Assembly: GCF_001025135.1 (NCBI RefSeq)
Contig: NZ_AP012323.1
Coordinates: forward strand, 248,001-312,000
Source: Bifidobacterium bifidum ATCC 29521 = JCM 1255 = DSM 20456
GTDB lineage: Bacteria; Actinomycetota; Actinomycetes; Actinomycetales; Bifidobacteriaceae
Length of the DNA: 64,000 bases
Direction: 5' to 3'
A program made the translations under genes and the position numbers. The notes under the pieces are model-generated. The model ran no database searches, was not told where the DNA came from, and was given only the letters and a program-made list of their open reading frames with translations. Positions 11,091 to 20,086 of this stretch are shown in pieces; within the stretch, counting starts at the first letter, position 1; each line of letters begins with the position of its first letter.

Positions 11091-11648
11091 GTGAGGAAAT
11101 TGATTGAACAGCTGATGAAGTTCGGTATTGTCGGTGTGGTCGCGTTCATCATCGACTGGGGTCTGATGAACATTCTGCTGATGACGCATATGCATAACGT
11201 GCTGGCCACGTCAATCTCGTTCTTCGTCTCGCTGATATTCAATTACTTGGCGAGCATGAAATTCGTGTTCAAGCACCGGCCGGACATGGCGCGCTGGATG
11301 GAGATCGCGATTTTCTTCGTGGCGGCGCTTATCGGCTGGTTCATGAACGAGGCGATCGTGTGGACCAGCACGTCGTGGATGCCGCATGATTCCATGTATT
11401 CCATGCACACGAAGTACGTGCTGTGGACGAATGTCGGCAAGCTGGTAGCCACGGTAGTGGTGATGATCTGGAACTTCGTGATCCGCAAGTGGCTGCTTGA
11501 CGATACGCATACCAATGCGATGAACCGTTTGAGGAAGTCCGAGAACCGTTTGAGTCAGGAAGAGCTCGAAGCGAAGTGGGAGAACAGCTTCTCGCATCGG
11601 CTTGGCCTGTGGTCGCTCGCGCATACGCCGGAGGGCTGGCCGAAGTAG
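11091..11648 (+). CDS. GtrA-family membrane protein
   Basis: This 185-residue protein has four predicted membrane helices (about residues 10-30, 38-60, 75-95 and 125-145), typical of the GtrA/DPMS family. Members are thought to move or present lipid-linked sugars used in cell envelope glycosylation. The first helix carries KFGIVGVVAFIIDWG, a family-like opening. The start codon is GTG at 11091; TTAGACAATCAAT lies immediately upstream, so the mRNA leader may be very short. No glycosyltransferase gene is adjacent. The soluble tail (about residues 150-185) is charged. Confidence 0.85.
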   Translation: MRKLIEQLMKFGIVGVVAFIIDWGLMNILLMTHMHNVLATSISFFVSLIFNYLASMKFVFKHRPDMARWMEIAIFFVAALIGWFMNEAIVWTSTSWMPHDSMYSMHTKYVLWTNVGKLVATVVVMIWNFVIRKWLLDDTHTNAMNRLRKSENRLSQEELEAKWENSFSHRLGLWSLAHTPEGWPK

Positions 11649-11739
11649 CGCGGTATGCGCTCTCAAAACTCGCAGATAGAGGGTGTTTTCCTTCAAAAAT
11701 GCCTTGTATCCGCGAGTTTTGGGAGCGGCATCCGGCGTA

Positions 11740-13170
11740 TCACACGCTGACTTCGGTCAGAGTCGGGGTTTCGGTGCTGGATTTGATCTGCCGGAAGCCG
11801 ACGAAGGCGATGGCAAGCGAGGTGATCGCCAGCACGGTCGCCATCAGGAAGCCTCCATGCGATCCCATGTGATCGATGAAGACACCCGCGATGGCTGAGC
11901 CGGCTGACGAGCCGATCGAGTTCATCGCGCCCATCCACGCCACGCCTTCGGTGAATCGCGTGGGAGGCACCAGATGCAGCATCAGCTGATTGCCGTTGAT
12001 CCACGTGGGTGCCTGGCAGACGCCGATCAGCAGGTAGATGATCATGATCACCCACAGATGCTTGGCGAACATGAACGTGCCCACGCCGAGATTCACCACG
12101 ATGAGGCAGAAGTAGAAGCGCTTCCACAGCGGGATGGTCCAGTTCTTCGCGCCGTACACCAGTGCGCCGCATAGCGAGCTGAACGAGAAGCATGCGAACA
12201 CGAAACCGGTGTATTGCTTCATGTTCGCTTCGGTGGCGAACGCGATGATCGAGATGTTCGACGCCGACTGGAACGCGCCAAGACTGAACCAGGTCACGCA
12301 CACGGCGATCAGGCCCGGCCCCCAGATCGACTCCTTCTTGCCGGCGCGGGAATCGGCGATGGCTCGGTCGACGGCGGCCTGCACGGCCTGCTCATCGTCG
12401 CCGCGGGCCTCGGCCTCTCGGCGGGCGCGGTCGGCGGCGTCCCTCTCGCGCATCCTCTGCGCCTTGGCGGCCTCGCGCTTGCGGTACTCCTCGCGGGTCA
12501 GACCGGCCTCTCGGGCCAGCTGGGTCTGTGATTTCGGCTCGGTCGTCAGCTCGGTCAGGAACATCAGCGCGCCGATGACGACGCACACGCCGGTGAACGA
12601 GAACGCCAGCAGGCCAGAAATCACCGCCAGCGTAGAAGCCAGCGGATTGCCGATGATCCACATGCATTCATCGAACACGCCGGACAGCGAGAGCGCGCGG
12701 TCGGTGCGCTCCCGGTCTCCCTTGAGCATGGTCGTCCAGCGGGCGCGGCTCATCGCGCCCCACGGCGGAATCGCGGCGAGGAACGGCGTCAGGCAGTACA
12801 GCACCCATACCTGGGCGCGGTTGGTGATGCTGGTGGTCAGGGCGATGGCGGCGACGATCCAGACCAGGATCGTCGGAATCGACACCTGCCGCTGGCCGAA
12901 CTTGTCGACCAGCTTGCCGAGCAGCGGGCTGGAGACCGCCAGCGCGATCGCCTGGATGGCGGTGAGCACGCCGGCCAGCGAGTAGTTGCCGTAGTAATGC
13001 TGCACGGAGATGGTGATGGTCATGCCGACCATGGGGAACGGCATGCAGGCGATCACCGAGCCGATGGAGAACCTTGCGGTGTGCGGCATACGCAGCAGTT
13101 CCGCGTATCCGCCGAATACCTTATGGGCGACTTCCTTGATTGCAGCCGCGACATTGGCGTTATTGGACAT
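11740..13170 (-). CDS. MFS transporter
   Basis: This 476-residue major facilitator superfamily protein has about 12 membrane segments split by a charged central loop rich in Arg, Glu and Ala (roughly residues 195-265, containing REAGLTREEYRKREAAKAQRM). The substrate is unknown; nothing nearby suggests one. The ATG at 13170 has AAAGGAGATG upstream, which rules out the 67-residue extension to 13371. It runs convergent to the GtrA gene with about 90 bases between them. The long charged loop is larger than in most MFS proteins. Confidence 0.87.
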   Translation of the reverse strand: MSNNANVAAAIKEVAHKVFGGYAELLRMPHTARFSIGSVIACMPFPMVGMTITISVQHYYGNYSLAGVLTAIQAIALAVSSPLLGKLVDKFGQRQVSIPTILVWIVAAIALTTSITNRAQVWVLYCLTPFLAAIPPWGAMSRARWTTMLKGDRERTDRALSLSGVFDECMWIIGNPLASTLAVISGLLAFSFTGVCVVIGALMFLTELTTEPKSQTQLAREAGLTREEYRKREAAKAQRMRERDAADRARREAEARGDDEQAVQAAVDRAIADSRAGKKESIWGPGLIAVCVTWFSLGAFQSASNISIIAFATEANMKQYTGFVFACFSFSSLCGALVYGAKNWTIPLWKRFYFCLIVVNLGVGTFMFAKHLWVIMIIYLLIGVCQAPTWINGNQLMLHLVPPTRFTEGVAWMGAMNSIGSSAGSAIAGVFIDHMGSHGGFLMATVLAITSLAIAFVGFRQIKSSTETPTLTEVSV

Positions 13171-13575
13171 GACAGCATCTCCTTTCCGCTCCCGATTGGA
13201 TGTCCCCCGTCGGCGTGGCGTTGCCGGCGGAGCCCTCATCGTATTGATGTGTTGTCCTGTTGGTCGCGCAAAGGATGCTTTGCATGTTTGCGTCACGGCA
13301 ACTTTAATCGCGCGTCGGGGCGCGACACGCGGTGTTGATATCACGAACGCATCAATTTTCATAACGTTCATAAACGACGGTGATATATCGGTGTATCAGA
13401 TGGGGTGACGAGCCGGAGTCGGGTGGTGCCGGGACGATATCGGGTGGGGCTGAGCTGTGCCGGGGCGGGGCGATGTTCGTCGGGCAAACGCCGCCGCGGA
13501 CGCGGCATCGCCGGCCGGCCGGTGAATGTGGGACAATGAAAGACAGACATCACGAGTCCCGCAGGAAGGCCGCAT
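13171..13575. other. Intergenic region between divergent genes
   Basis: This 405-base gap separates two divergently transcribed genes. It holds an AT-rich patch (about 13300-13400) with CATAACGTTCATAAACG, a possible operator or promoter region, and a GGGACAAT -10-like box shortly before the histidine phosphatase gene. I see no gene or RNA in it. Confidence 0.4.
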
Positions 13576-14235
13576 ATGCCGACAACCACCATACATTTCG
13601 TCCGCCATGGCAAGGTATACAATCCCGACCATCTGTTGTACGAGCGGCTGCCCGGATTCCACCTGTCCGACCGCGGCATGCGCATGGCGCAGGCGACGGG
13701 CGCATACATCGCAGCCGACCCCAGGCTCAACACGGTTGCCGCGGTGTATTCGTCCCCGCTGGAACGCACCTGCGAAACCGCCGGTGCCATTCTCGACGCG
13801 CTCAACCCGGTACGCGCCGGGCGTGGGGAGGAGCCGCTGGAACTCATCACCGACCCGCGTGTGATCGAAGCGGGCAACGAGTTTCGCGGCAAGCGCATCG
13901 GACATGGCAAGGGCGCGCTGTGGCGCGACGGCAACTGGAAGCTCGTGCTCAACCTGTGGAAGCCGAGCTGGGGCGAGCCGTACCGGCACATCGCCGAACG
14001 CGTGGGCGCGTTCGCGAACGAGAAGATCCGCGAGTATGCCGGACGGCAGATCATCGTCGTCAGCCACGAGTCGCCGATCTGGAGCTACCGGCACCTGCTG
14101 GAGACCGGCCACCCCGAGCATTGGATGTTCCTACGCAAGACCGCGCTCGCGTCGATCACCTCGATCACCTACGACAGCGATACGGGCAAGGTGATGTCCA
14201 TCACATATGCCGACCCTGCGGCGCAAGTCGAGTGA
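13576..14235 (+). CDS. Histidine phosphatase family protein
   Basis: This 219-residue protein is a member of the phosphoglycerate mutase-like superfamily. The phospho-acceptor histidine is in FVRHGKVYN (RHG at residues 10-12), and the second catalytic histidine is in IIVVSHESP near residue 163. An SSPLERTCETA segment matches the usual second substrate-binding motif. The substrate is unknown, and family members range from sugar-phosphate phosphatases to cobalamin-pathway enzymes. GCAGGAAGGCC precedes the ATG at 13576. No signal peptide is present. Confidence 0.88.
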   Translation: MPTTTIHFVRHGKVYNPDHLLYERLPGFHLSDRGMRMAQATGAYIAADPRLNTVAAVYSSPLERTCETAGAILDALNPVRAGRGEEPLELITDPRVIEAGNEFRGKRIGHGKGALWRDGNWKLVLNLWKPSWGEPYRHIAERVGAFANEKIREYAGRQIIVVSHESPIWSYRHLLETGHPEHWMFLRKTALASITSITYDSDTGKVMSITYADPAAQVE

Positions 14236-14482
14236 GTGCGGCGTGCGCCGGCCGTACAATACACAGAGAGGACGGCTGCGGGCTCGCCCGCGAAAAGGTG
14301 CGCATGCGGCGCGGGCCGGGACTGACGGCGGCCGCGTAGCGGTCACTTGTGACGACGCCGCGTAACGGCAGACGGCGAGTGGCCGGCGGTGCTGTGACGC
14401 GGTGGCCCGCGGTGCCGGCACCTGGCACCCGGCACGGCGGAAGGTTCCGCGCGTCGGCGGACAATGAAAGCGAAGGAGCGAT

Positions 14483-15406
14483 ATGGCATTCCAACTTGAC
14501 GCGACGGCGATCGCCCATGTGTCGATGAATCCCGCGGTACGCGATGCGGCGGCCGTCGGCGCCGGACTGATCGAACTGTGGCCGCTGACCGACGCCAAGC
14601 AGATGGACAATGACACGAAATACGGTGAGAACCTGCAGGTGCGGATGACCCGCATGGCCGCACGGGTCATGACCGGTGACGACGTGACGGTCCCCGATGC
14701 GGAGTTCGTGTATGAGGGTGCGGATGAGATTCCCGGTCGTCCGCAGCGAATCGTCGATGCGTTGCTCGCCGCGAATGACGCTTACGACGAGATGGGCGAC
14801 TACTCCGAAACCGGCGACACGAGGCTGATCATGAGAGGCGCCGGCCAGTTGGGCGTCGATTGGGATGATGACACCGTGCACGCCATCGCCGAAGCGTTGG
14901 AGGCAATCGAACAGGCCATCGGTGCCGCCGATGGTGCCGCCGGTGGTGCCGCCGCCGGTGCCGCCGCGCCTGCGAATGCTGCGCCCAGTGCCGATGTCGA
15001 AGCCATCGCGCAGCGATTCGCCACGGTGACGGTGGCGGCCGACGGGTTGCTGCGCCTGATCGATCTGCGCAAGCCGTCGCGCGCGGTGCCGGTGATGTTC
15101 TATGTCAACGAACTGTGCGAGCGCCTGTCGGTGCCGCGGCTGTGCTTCAAGGCCGAGCAGCTGTCGTCGCTGATGACCGCCCGATCGCTGACTAACGACG
15201 ACGAGGCCGTCCTAGCCGAAACGGTGAAATTGTTTACTATGGTCGCGGCGAGTGAGTGGAAACGTCACCATGACGACGTGCTGTGGGATGCCGCCGAGGC
15301 GAAGCGGCTCGCGAAAGAGGAGGACGAGCGCCGCAACAAGGAGGCGCTCGCCGCCAAGTTCGCGCACGTGGGCGACGACCCGTCCAAGCCACCCGTGGAG
15401 CTGTGA
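14483..15406 (+). CDS. Hypothetical protein with Ala-rich linker
   Basis: I do not recognise this 307-residue protein. It has an N-terminal mixed domain to about residue 145, then a low-complexity Ala/Gly linker at about 150-172, then a mostly helical C-terminal domain ending in a highly charged segment (AKEEDERRNKEALAAKF). No signal peptide, membrane helix or catalytic motif is visible. AAGGAGCG just before the ATG at 14483 supports the start. It follows the histidine phosphatase by 247 bases in the same direction, and that gap shows only GC-rich inverted repeats. Two cysteines fall in CERLSVPRLCF, perhaps structural. Confidence 0.75.
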   Translation: MAFQLDATAIAHVSMNPAVRDAAAVGAGLIELWPLTDAKQMDNDTKYGENLQVRMTRMAARVMTGDDVTVPDAEFVYEGADEIPGRPQRIVDALLAANDAYDEMGDYSETGDTRLIMRGAGQLGVDWDDDTVHAIAEALEAIEQAIGAADGAAGGAAAGAAAPANAAPSADVEAIAQRFATVTVAADGLLRLIDLRKPSRAVPVMFYVNELCERLSVPRLCFKAEQLSSLMTARSLTNDDEAVLAETVKLFTMVAASEWKRHHDDVLWDAAEAKRLAKEEDERRNKEALAAKFAHVGDDPSKPPVEL

Positions 15407-15486
15407 CGGCTGCCGCCTGACGTCTGATGGGACGGGGCGGAGACCTGAAATATATGCGATTCACCGCTGACTGCTCGGAATCGTGC

Positions 15487-15681
15487 CGACCTGCTTGCGG
15501 CGCGGCCGCTGAATGTGGCGTACCTCTTCCAGAACCTGAGGAACGCCTTGCCGAACGAGCACCCGTAGTAGGGTTTGTCCAGCGGTGGCTCGCCTGTGCC
15601 GAACTGAGAGGGGCCGGCGTAAGGACTGTTGCCGCCGTACTCCGGCGCGGCCGTATATGGCTGCTGTGGTGCGGCGCCGGC
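15487..15681 (-). pseudogene. Relict of a DUF805-type membrane protein gene
   Basis: On the minus strand, an open stretch reads a Pro/Tyr/Gly-rich lead (PQQPYTAAPEYGG) and then PLDKPYYGCSFGKAFLRFW followed by KRYATFSGRAASRS. This is the typical entry to a DUF805 domain, where a cytosolic Pro-rich leader precedes YATFSGRASRSEYW and the first membrane helix. Here similarity stops at the SGRA-SRS point and no membrane segments follow. No start codon is visible upstream, and the frame abuts the stop of the ABC permease. The fragment is therefore a two-ended truncation. The family assignment is from memory of the motif. Confidence 0.5.
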
Positions 15682-15682
15682 T

Positions 15683-16486
15683 CTATTCGCCGTCGTCGTT
15701 GAACGCGATGGTGTCGTCCGGGCCGAGGAGCAGGCGTTCCGCGAGACTGATGATGGTCAGCAGCAGTGCGGTCAGTGCGACCACCATGATCGTTGCGGAG
15801 AAGATCAGCGGGGTGCGGAACGAGTTGAAAGCGGCCTGCAGCCAGATGCCCAGGCCGTTCATCGCGCCCAGATATTCCGCCGTCACCGCGGTGCCGAACA
15901 CATAGGCGGCGCTGATACGCAGGCCGCCGAACACCTGGCGGGCGGCGACGCGCAGCTTCACATGCCACAGCGCCCATGCGCGGGTGGCGCCGCAGGTGAG
16001 CGCCACGTCCTCGTAGAACTGCGGTACGGCGAGCATGCCGCGGCACGTCTGCACGGCGACGGGGAACACGCCGAATACGGCGACGATCACGATTTTGCCG
16101 AGCGGCTCGAACCCGAACCAGATCATGAACAGCGGGGCGATGGTGATGAGCGGGATGGTCTGCGCGGCGGCGAGCAGCGGATAGATACCGCGATACAGGG
16201 TTTTGGACACGTACAGGCCGATGCCGATGAGCACCCCGGCCACCGCTGCGATGAGAAAGCCGGTGATTGCCTCGTATGTGGTGATGGCGGTCGCCTCCCA
16301 CAGGTCGGGCCAAGTCTTGACGATCGATGCGGCGATCTGGCTGGGGGAGGCGAGCACGCGTTGGGAGATGTGGCCCGCATCCACGGCGATCTCCCATACG
16401 ATGAGCAGCCCGCCGACCGTGACCGCCGGCGGCGCGACGCGTGCGAACAGGGATTTCAGTGTGCGCATGGCGTGATCTTCGGACAA
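15683..16486 (-). CDS. ABC transporter permease, NMT1/THI5-associated type
   Basis: This 267-residue inner-membrane permease has about six helices. The binding-protein-dependent transport signature is visible as EDVALTCGATRAWALWHVKL near residues 155-175 (EAA loop). It resembles SsuC/TauC/ThiX permeases. With the lipoprotein encoded upstream (16731-17798) it probably imports a thiamine pyrimidine precursor or a similar small molecule. The TTG at 16486 has AAGG seven bases upstream; the ATG at 16468 would shorten the protein by six residues and is an alternative start. No ATPase gene is adjacent, so an ATPase encoded elsewhere must serve it. Confidence 0.83.
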   Translation of the reverse strand: MSEDHAMRTLKSLFARVAPPAVTVGGLLIVWEIAVDAGHISQRVLASPSQIAASIVKTWPDLWEATAITTYEAITGFLIAAVAGVLIGIGLYVSKTLYRGIYPLLAAAQTIPLITIAPLFMIWFGFEPLGKIVIVAVFGVFPVAVQTCRGMLAVPQFYEDVALTCGATRAWALWHVKLRVAARQVFGGLRISAAYVFGTAVTAEYLGAMNGLGIWLQAAFNSFRTPLIFSATIMVVALTALLLTIISLAERLLLGPDDTIAFNDDGE

Positions 16487-16595
16487 TGTGAAACCTTAGG
16501 GATGGGATTGATGGGGACTGGCGGGTTGACGGGCTGACGGAGGGAGATGGGCCGGGTAGGAGGGAGAAGGGCCCCGGAATCGTTACGAGAGTCGG

Positions 16596-16638
16596 AAAAC
16601 TCCCCTCCGTCCCGTCTCGTGACGGACCGAAGGGGAGC
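16596..16638 (-). terminator. Terminator between binding protein and permease genes
   Basis: Read on the minus strand, CTCCCCTTCGGTCCGTC pairs with GACGGGACGGAGGGGAG and is followed by TTTT. It sits inside the 244-base gap between the two ABC genes, so the permease is either read through or has its own promoter. Confidence 0.6.
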
Positions 16639-16730
16639 GGAGGTTGGCCCGGCCGGCTGTGACGAACCTGTGCTCGCGGATTCGCTGAACTGTAGATAGA
16701 TTGGCTGTGGCCGGACTGGCTGCAGCCGGA

Positions 16731-17798
16731 TCAGCCCACGTACTCGTTGGTCGCGAGGTCCTTGGCCTGCGGCGCGGACGCGGGATCGTTGCCGTCCTGG
16801 TCCTTGTAGGTGCCGGCCTTGTACTGGAACTCCAGGTACGGCTGCGCGTCATCGAAGTTCGTGGTGCCGGGCAGCGACTTCGGATCGTCGGTCGTCCAGT
16901 AGTTGTTCTTGGCGATCTCCTCCATCGAGGTGCGGGTCAGCTTGGAGTCGAGCTGCGCCTCCTTGGCCTGTTCGACCAGGATGTCGGCGGCCTTGTCCGG
17001 GTTGGCGAGCGCGTAGTCGTAGCCCTTCTTGGTGGCGGCGATGAACTTCTTCAGCGCATCCGCGTTGGCGGAGTCCTTGAGCCAGGAGCCCTTGACGGCG
17101 AATCCCAGCTGGTCGGGGTTGCCGGGCACGCCCCAGTCGGAGGCGACGAAGCAGTTGAGCTTCGGGCCGTTCAGCTCGCTTTCCACGCCTTCCCAGGTCA
17201 CGTAGAAGCCGCCGAAATCACCCTTGCCGCTGGTCAGCGTCTCGAAGGTGTTGGTGCCGGCCGTCGCGGTCTTGATGTCGCCGGTGCCGCCAGCGTACTT
17301 GATCATCTGGCGGACGACCGCGGTCTGCTCGGCGGAGCCGAAGCTGACGAAGGTCTTGCCGGAAAGGTCCTTGGGCGTCTTGATGTCGGTGCGGGACGCC
17401 AGCGCGCACCAACGGGCGACCGGCTTCTGCGTCAGGTCGAACACGAACTTCAGGTCAGCGCCCTGCGAGTTGAACGCGGCGACGTTGCTCAGCGTGGTGA
17501 AGCCCACGTTGGCCACGCCGTTCTCGACGCTGGTTTCAGCTCCGGCCTGGGCGGTCGGCAGGATCTTCACGTTGACGTCGGCATCCTTGTAATAGCCGAG
17601 CTTCTGAGCCACGTACAGACCGATGTGGTTCGTGTTCGGCGTCCAGTCGAGCATGAACGACACGGTCGGCGTGGAGCCGGAGTTCTTGGAATCGGTGTTG
17701 CTCGCGGAATTGGTGTTTCCGCAGGCGCTGAGCGTCAGGCCGAGCGCGACGGCCCCAACCATCGCCACGATCTTGCTGAAGCCCTTGACTGTCTTCAT
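16731..17798 (-). CDS. ABC substrate-binding lipoprotein, NMT1/THI5-like
   Basis: This 355-residue lipoprotein has the lipobox LSAC with Cys26 as the lipidated residue, followed by an Asn/Ser-rich linker. The mature part opens with VSFMLDWTPNTNHIGLYVAQ and LGYYKDADVNVKILP, characteristic of the NMT1/THI5 group that includes the formylaminopyrimidine binder ThiY. I infer uptake of a thiamine pyrimidine precursor, but riboflavin or other ligands are possible. AAGGAGACAGAAG before the ATG at 17798 fixes the start. I searched upstream for the conserved TPP-riboswitch segments and did not find them. It pairs with the permease at 15683-16486. Confidence 0.85.
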   Translation of the reverse strand: MKTVKGFSKIVAMVGAVALGLTLSACGNTNSASNTDSKNSGSTPTVSFMLDWTPNTNHIGLYVAQKLGYYKDADVNVKILPTAQAGAETSVENGVANVGFTTLSNVAAFNSQGADLKFVFDLTQKPVARWCALASRTDIKTPKDLSGKTFVSFGSAEQTAVVRQMIKYAGGTGDIKTATAGTNTFETLTSGKGDFGGFYVTWEGVESELNGPKLNCFVASDWGVPGNPDQLGFAVKGSWLKDSANADALKKFIAATKKGYDYALANPDKAADILVEQAKEAQLDSKLTRTSMEEIAKNNYWTTDDPKSLPGTTNFDDAQPYLEFQYKAGTYKDQDGNDPASAPQAKDLATNEYVG

Positions 17799-18225
17799 CT
17801 TCTGTCTCCTTGCCTTCTGCGCACATCGTGCGCCTGCCGGCTGACACACGCCGGGCGGGAAGGTGAGGAGCCCGCGCGACATGAATCAGACCCGTCGCAT
17901 CGCAGCGCGACACATATCGCCTTGCAATGCGTTTACTTCTCTGATGTCTGGCACGGCTGCTGCCACCAACCGCGCGAACGTTCTCCAGTATAGCGGTATG
18001 CGGGGGATCGTGGTATGTCTCGACGGGCGGCTTCGCGCAGGAGTCGGTGTGACGGCGCGGCATCGGGCCGCCATGGCATGTCTCCCGCCGGTGGACATGT
18101 GTTTGCCGGATTGCCGGGGCATTGCTGTTTTCTGCTGTTCTCGGGGCGGACCGTTTCCCCGCTGGGTTCATGGGCTACGATGCTAGTGGCTCGTGAAATG
18201 GCTTGTGAAATCAAGGAGGATGCCG
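17799..18225. other. Intergenic region between divergent genes
   Basis: This 427-base gap lies upstream of both the ABC lipoprotein gene (minus strand) and the HAD gene (plus strand). On the minus strand CGCTATACTGGAGAAC near 17985-18000 is a plausible -10 region. AAGGAGGA at 18213-18220 is the HAD ribosome site. No thiamine riboswitch or gene was recognised. Confidence 0.35.
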
Positions 18226-18888
18226 ATGATGAAGGCCGTGTTCTTCGACTTGGACGGGACGCTGATCGATTCCGATCCGTATTGGGTGCGCTCTCAGGAG
18301 ACCTTGGTGCGCTCCTGTGGCGGGGAATGGAGCGACACGCTCGCCGATGCGCTGCAGGGGGCGGCCTTCCCCGAGACCGTGCGTCTGCTGCGCGGTGCGG
18401 GGGTCGATTGGGATGGCGATGCAATCGTGCGGCACCTGTCCGATGAGGTGCTGCGCATGGAAAAGGAGCGTCTGCCGTGGATTGAGGGCGTTCGCGATGT
18501 GCTGTCCGGTCTGGCGGCGGCGCACGTTCCGGCCGTGCTGGTGACCGGCTCCCCGCGCGAGATCGTCGAGAATGTGATGGCGCAGGCGCCTAAGGGCGCG
18601 TTCGTCGGCTATGTGTGCGGCAACGACGATGTGACGCCGAAGCCCGATCCGGCGCCGTATTGGCGTGCGGCGTCGATGGTCGGGCTGCCGGCCGATGCGT
18701 CGGGTGCTGGTCAGTGTCTGGTTTTCGAGGATTCCAAGCCCGGGTTGACGGCGGCTCGGGCGTCGGGCGCGACGGTGGTCGCGGTCACCGGTCATGCTCG
18801 TGTGGATATGAGCGACAGTGGGCTGTGCGATGAGGCAATCGTTGACTATCGCGGGCTGACCATCGCCGATTTGGCCGGCTGGATGTGA
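18226..18888 (+). CDS. HAD-family hydrolase (beta-phosphoglucomutase/phosphatase-like)
   Basis: This 220-residue haloacid dehalogenase superfamily protein, subfamily I, has the nucleophile motif FFDLDGTLIDSD (Asp8 and Asp10), a helical cap (about residues 18-85), motif II in LVTGSPRE, and motifs III/IV in KPDPAPYWRAA and CLVFEDSKPGLTAARASG. The ED pair and the DSxxG form place it near sugar-phosphate phosphatases and beta-phosphoglucomutases. Its substrate cannot be told. AAGGAGGA at 18213-18220 selects the ATG at 18226 (or 18229); the ATG at 18220 overlaps the ribosome site. Confidence 0.88.
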   Translation: MMKAVFFDLDGTLIDSDPYWVRSQETLVRSCGGEWSDTLADALQGAAFPETVRLLRGAGVDWDGDAIVRHLSDEVLRMEKERLPWIEGVRDVLSGLAAAHVPAVLVTGSPREIVENVMAQAPKGAFVGYVCGNDDVTPKPDPAPYWRAASMVGLPADASGAGQCLVFEDSKPGLTAARASGATVVAVTGHARVDMSDSGLCDEAIVDYRGLTIADLAGWM

Positions 18889-19012
18889 TGTGCCAGCCAG
18901 ATTGTCGTGGCGTTGCAACGGTTTCATGGGTTGTTCCCTCATATTCGCACGTGTTTGAGCTTCGCGTGACTCGGTCGGATAACAGGAACTTCATCCTTCG
19001 GCGCGAAAGCGG

Positions 19013-19206
19013 CATCTGCGTTTCGAGGGGGTGATTTCGTCTCGCCCAAACATCTATCTACGTTTCGAGGGGTTGCTGTCTGCCAGTATACGAAGTATGA
19101 GGGGCGGAATATCGCCATCAATATAGGGAGGATTGACGAAAAGCAACCCCTTGAAATGCAGATAGATGTCTGCGAGGGCTGCGATCAACCCCTTGAAACC
19201 GAGAAA
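19013..19206. repeat. Family-1 dyad element, copy A
   Basis: Four related ~20-base units are present. Two point right (ATCTGCGTTTCGAGGGGGTG at 19014 and ATCTACGTTTCGAGGGGTTG at 19056), and two point left (CAACCCCTTGAAATGCAGAT at 19144 and CAACCCCTTGAAACCGAGA from 19186). Units in each arm are 42 bases apart and the centre is 68 bases. The same design recurs at 33656-33864 and 48840-49048. Confidence 0.85.
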
Positions 19207-19375
19207 GTGGTGTTGCGGACTCTTTTCGTGTGGTGGCGCTTGATTATGTTGTGGCTTGGCTGCGACATATTGCGAGTGCACTGTCGATGATGAGTGAATG
19301 GCGGTGGGGATGCCATTCGATGATATGAAGCTCGTCAAGCGTGGAATCTCCAGTGTACGAGCACGAATCCGCTCG

Positions 19376-19492
19376 TTTGCGTCCCTAAGTGCGCGCCGAA
19401 ACGACGACCGTGCGCACATAGGGACGCAAACAGGGGCATTTGCGTCCTTATGTTCGCGCGCTTGTCGTTTCGGCGCGCACTTAAGGACGCAA
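19376..19492. repeat. Family-2 dyad element, copy A
   Basis: The core GCGTCC occurs rightward at 19379 and 19442, and GGACGC leftward at 19422 and 19485. Both pairs are exactly 63 bases apart. Flanking matches (GTGCGCGCCGAAACGAC with GTCGTTTCGGCGCGCAC) make the whole element a large imperfect palindrome. The second copy lies at 55661-55775. Confidence 0.85.
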
Positions 19493-19990
19493 CTCGGGGA
19501 GTGACGGGAGTGTAGGCACGTATGTGGGCCTTGCGGCGCAGCAAAGATATGGGGCAGTCCCAAAGAAACCGGGTGAAGGTAGCGGTGTGAATGAGCGCGG
19601 CATGTACGAACACGGGGTAGGTGGGCAATGCGCAATCAGCAGGAACGGTGGTGCGTCTCGGGCGGGAATGGTCGGAAGGATCCAGCGCGCTGACAAGTAG
19701 GAGGGGCGGGCTTGCGAGGCGAACCAGCATGGAAGGAGTTGGCGCACCGCATTGACTGGCGGGAGCGAGCGGCGGAACGAAAGGGGTGTAAACAAGGCAA
19801 CGGGGAGTGCCGCGTGTGACCGTTTACATACATGAGTGTAGGGATTGTGTGACGACTCGCTGTGCGCGCTAACACGATTTGCGTTTTGCCAGTGGTTGCG
19901 ATATATGAGTATCAACGATAATTTCGGTTGCGGTGATGGAATCGAAACAAGCAATTGGAGCTGTATAAGTAGTAATACAAGGGGACAATC

Positions 19991-20086
19991 ATGAATAACG
20001 ATCAGAACAAGGTCATGGACCAGCGCGAGATCCGCGAGGACGAGTCGCAGGATTGGGCGACGCTGTTCGCCGGTCTCGCCGCCTGA
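19991..20086 (+). CDS. Possible 31-residue peptide
   Basis: A short ORF begins ATG at 19991 with AAGGGGACA directly upstream, and ends TGA at 20084-20086. The peptide begins MNNDQNKVMDQREIRED, is strongly acidic and polar, and ends in a hydrophobic tail (DWATLFAGLAA). It is too short for family recognition. An acidic leader ending in a small hydrophobic stretch recalls leader peptides of modified peptides, but no cysteine-rich core or modification enzyme is nearby. It could equally be a chance ORF; the ribosome site and codon use are the only support. Confidence 0.35.
   Translation: MNNDQNKVMDQREIREDESQDWATLFAGLAA

Noticed and set aside
17799-18000. TPP riboswitch upstream of the NMT1/THI5-like lipoprotein gene
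   Set aside because: The conserved CTGAGA and ACCTGATCTGG-like segments are not present on the coding strand.
19013-19206. CRISPR array
   Set aside because: Repeat units are inverted with respect to each other and only four per element, intervening sequence is partly conserved, and no cas genes are present.
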